From: Lachnospiraceae bacterium
Lineage (GTDB): Bacteria; Bacillota; Clostridia; Lachnospirales; Lachnospiraceae
DNA length: 64,000 nucleotides
Assembly (NCBI GenBank): GCA_029227035.1
Contig: JAQXZD010000017.1
Coordinates: 1 to 64,000, forward strand
Reading direction: 5' to 3'
Shown here: positions 62,689 through 64,000 of the stretch, piece after piece
How the letters are laid out: each line of letters begins with the position of its first letter
Numbering within the stretch: position 1 is the stretch's first letter
Notes under the pieces: model-generated
Told to the model about the DNA's origin: nothing
Database searches by the model: none
Seen by the model: only the letters and a program-made list of their open reading frames with translations
Translations under genes and position numbers: made by a program

Positions 62689-63687
62689 ATGCCACTTTCT
62701 AACGCACAATACGAAGAAATCATGCGTGAATACAATGAGCGCCAACTGCATAACCGCCATATTATGACGCAGAGACGTCAGGAGGCTTTCAGGAAAGTTC
62801 CGCGGCTTCAGGAAATCGACGGTGCCATCGCATCTACCGCAGTGGAGAAAGCCCGCCTGCGCCTGAACGGGGATACTTCTGCCGTTGACTCTCTTCGCTC
62901 TGAACTGACCACACTCATTTCAGAACGGGAACAGCTTCTGCTGGCCAATGGTTATGCCAAAGACTTTCTGGATCCGGTCTATACCTGTCCGGACTGCAAG
63001 GACAGCGGTTATATTAACGGAGAAAAATGTCACTGTTTCAAACAGGCTGCCATCAATGTGATCTATCAGCAGTCCAATATTCAGGAGATTCTTCGGAAAG
63101 AGAATTTTGATTCCTTTTCTTATGATTATTATTCCGATGACGATATTAATCCAAAGACCGGTCTCTCTTCTCTTGCAACCGCCCGCAATGCGGTGGAGGA
63201 ATGCCGTTTCTTTATCAAAGACTTTGCCAACAAACCGAAGAATCTGCTTATTTACGGAAAAACCGGTGTCGGTAAGACTTTTTTGTCAAACTGTGTCGCA
63301 CACGAGCTTCTTAATGCCGGACATTCCGTAATATACTTTACAGCTTTCCAATTATTTGATATATTAAGCAAAGGTGTATTTGACAAAGATGCCGACGCAA
63401 TTGCCGCCCATCAGAATATTTTTGACTGTGACTTACTCGTCATTGACGATCTCGGAACAGAGCTTAGTAACTCTTTCACGACGTCACAGCTTTTCCTGTG
63501 TGTCAATGAGCGTCTGCTTCGTCGGAAATCGACGATAATATCTACTAATCTGAATCTGAATCAGATATGGAAAACCTATTCCGAGAGAACTTTTTCCCGT
63601 ATTTGTGATGCCTATACACTGATTAATTTATTTTCAAAAACCGATATCCGCATTCAAAAGCGGCAGAAAACAACAAGTGTTACTTAA
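62689..63687 (+). CDS. helicase-loader ATPase, DnaC/DnaI-like
   Basis: A 332-residue AAA+ protein. The N-terminal coiled coil and zinc ribbon CPDCKDSGYINGEKCHC (about 101-117) are typical of the DnaI-type loader. The ATPase has Walker A YGKTGVGKTF (about 185-194), Walker B LLVIDDLG and sensor ISTN. The ATG at 62689 has GGAGG six bases upstream. It presumably loads DnaB-type helicase with the DnaD-like partner. Confidence 0.93.
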   Translation: MPLSNAQYEEIMREYNERQLHNRHIMTQRRQEAFRKVPRLQEIDGAIASTAVEKARLRLNGDTSAVDSLRSELTTLISEREQLLLANGYAKDFLDPVYTCPDCKDSGYINGEKCHCFKQAAINVIYQQSNIQEILRKENFDSFSYDYYSDDDINPKTGLSSLATARNAVEECRFFIKDFANKPKNLLIYGKTGVGKTFLSNCVAHELLNAGHSVIYFTAFQLFDILSKGVFDKDADAIAAHQNIFDCDLLVIDDLGTELSNSFTTSQLFLCVNERLLRRKSTIISTNLNLNQIWKTYSERTFSRICDAYTLINLFSKTDIRIQKRQKTTSVT

Positions 63688-63705
63688 TTAAATGGAGGAC
63701 AAATC

Positions 63706-64000
63706 ATGCCAAACGATGAAAGAATTCTGGAAACCCTGCCAACCGGTACTCTTGGTCTTATTCCGACACCAAGCTGTATGGAACTCGGCAAAAAAGTAAA
63801 CGACTATCTTTCCACCTGGAGAGAGCATCGTGAGCACCAGCACCGCACGGACGTTGCTTTTAAGGATTATCACAAGGACAGCTACATCATTGAGCCTTAT
63901 CTTCCGCGTTTCGGTACCGGAGAAGCCAAATGCGTAATCAATCAGTCTGTCCGCGGATATGATCTCTATATCATGGTAGATGTCACCAATTACAGTCTGA
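63706..64000 (+). CDS. prs: ribose-phosphate pyrophosphokinase (5' part)
   Basis: Makes PRPP from ribose-5-phosphate and ATP. Only the first 98 codons are inside the window. It starts MPNDERILETLPTGTLGLIP and continues PTPSCMELGKKVNDYL, the N terminus of the longer PRPP synthase found in Lachnospiraceae. GGAGG precedes the ATG. It runs off the edge. Confidence 0.8.
   Translation, partial: MPNDERILETLPTGTLGLIPTPSCMELGKKVNDYLSTWREHREHQHRTDVAFKDYHKDSYIIEPYLPRFGTGEAKCVINQSVRGYDLYIMVDVTNYSL

Noticed and set aside
1..64000. CRISPR array, prophage, rRNA operon or transposase gene
   Set aside because: No spaced direct repeats, phage structural genes, rRNA sequence or transposase motifs were seen.

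Overview
The window is a stretch of chromosome from a spore-forming, probably motile member of the Clostridia. It most resembles the Lachnospiraceae (Roseburia/Agathobacter/Eubacterium-like). The evidence is a full set of sporulation genes (spoIIID, sipL, yabP, yabQ, spoIIE, spoVG, a CotS-family gene), split GlgC/GlgD subunits, a DUF4317 gene, sigma-A promoters with near-consensus hexamers and 17-bp spacers, and moderate G+C. The genus is an inference from gene content. Synteny is classical Firmicutes: hup-rqcP-yabP-yabQ-divIC-spoIIE-tilS-hpt-ftsH and prs/spoVG/pth/mfd occur near the origin in Bacillus.

Layout. 1-2.4 kb: an AT-rich accessory end with a large D12-class adenine methyltransferase against the 3' end of guaA. 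2.4-10.5 kb: guaA, two envelope-sensor-like proteins, spoIIID, a thiamin salvage operon (thiE-thiD-thiW-thiM) and small membrane proteins. 10.5-20.1 kb: a tightly packed leftward run of a NlpC/P60 hydrolase, a secreted foldase-like protein, map, an HD hydrolase, DUF4317, an EF-G/TetM-like GTPase fused to a Rae1-type NYN nuclease, an aminotransferase and a GH5 glucanase. 20.2-27 kb: sipL, veg, a PrcB-like lipoprotein, plsC, a chemoreceptor and a LacI regulator. 27-38.9 kb: tRNA-Tyr, two tandem homologous small-RNA units, then ftsH-hpt-tilS-spoIIE, divIC-yabQ-yabP-rqcP-hup, a PEGA lipoprotein, a CotS kinase-like gene and cca. 38.9-49.7 kb: a 1102-residue GGDEF protein, an RluA synthase, riboswitch-controlled thiT, a two-component system, metK with a SAM-I riboswitch, an HD-GYP protein and a MITE-like element. 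49.7-64 kb: murA, aroK, a PrsA-like foldase, mfd, pth, spoVG, glgD, glgC, murC, a cluster of DnaA boxes, dnaD-like and dnaC-like helicase-loader genes, and the start of prs.

Most notable signals. (1) Four mother-cell sporulation genes (spoIIID, sipL, yabP, cotS) share one architecture. A sigma-E-like promoter lies inside a hairpin whose 3' arm carries the Shine-Dalgarno sequence. In three of them the hairpin is a terminator whose T7 tract ends in the TTG start codon. Sporulation transcripts starting in the loop would expose the ribosome site, and read-through transcripts would hide it. (2) Two tandem leftward small-RNA units lie downstream of ftsH, with an identical 55-nt C-rich core and terminator stems that differ in sequence but keep pairing. 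(3) Abutting consensus DnaA boxes lie between murC and the helicase-loader operon. (4) A ribosomal GTPase is fused to a Rae1-like endonuclease. (5) A structured element with 15-bp terminal inverted repeats contains the murA stop codon. (6) The spoIIE promoter has the 21-bp spacer and 0A box typical of Spo0A-activated sigma-A promoters.

Several starts are set here from ribosome-binding sites rather than the longest open frame, including TTG starts for spoIIID, sipL, cotS and the GH5 gene and a GTG start for glgC. Everything is read by eye; no database search or folding program was run.
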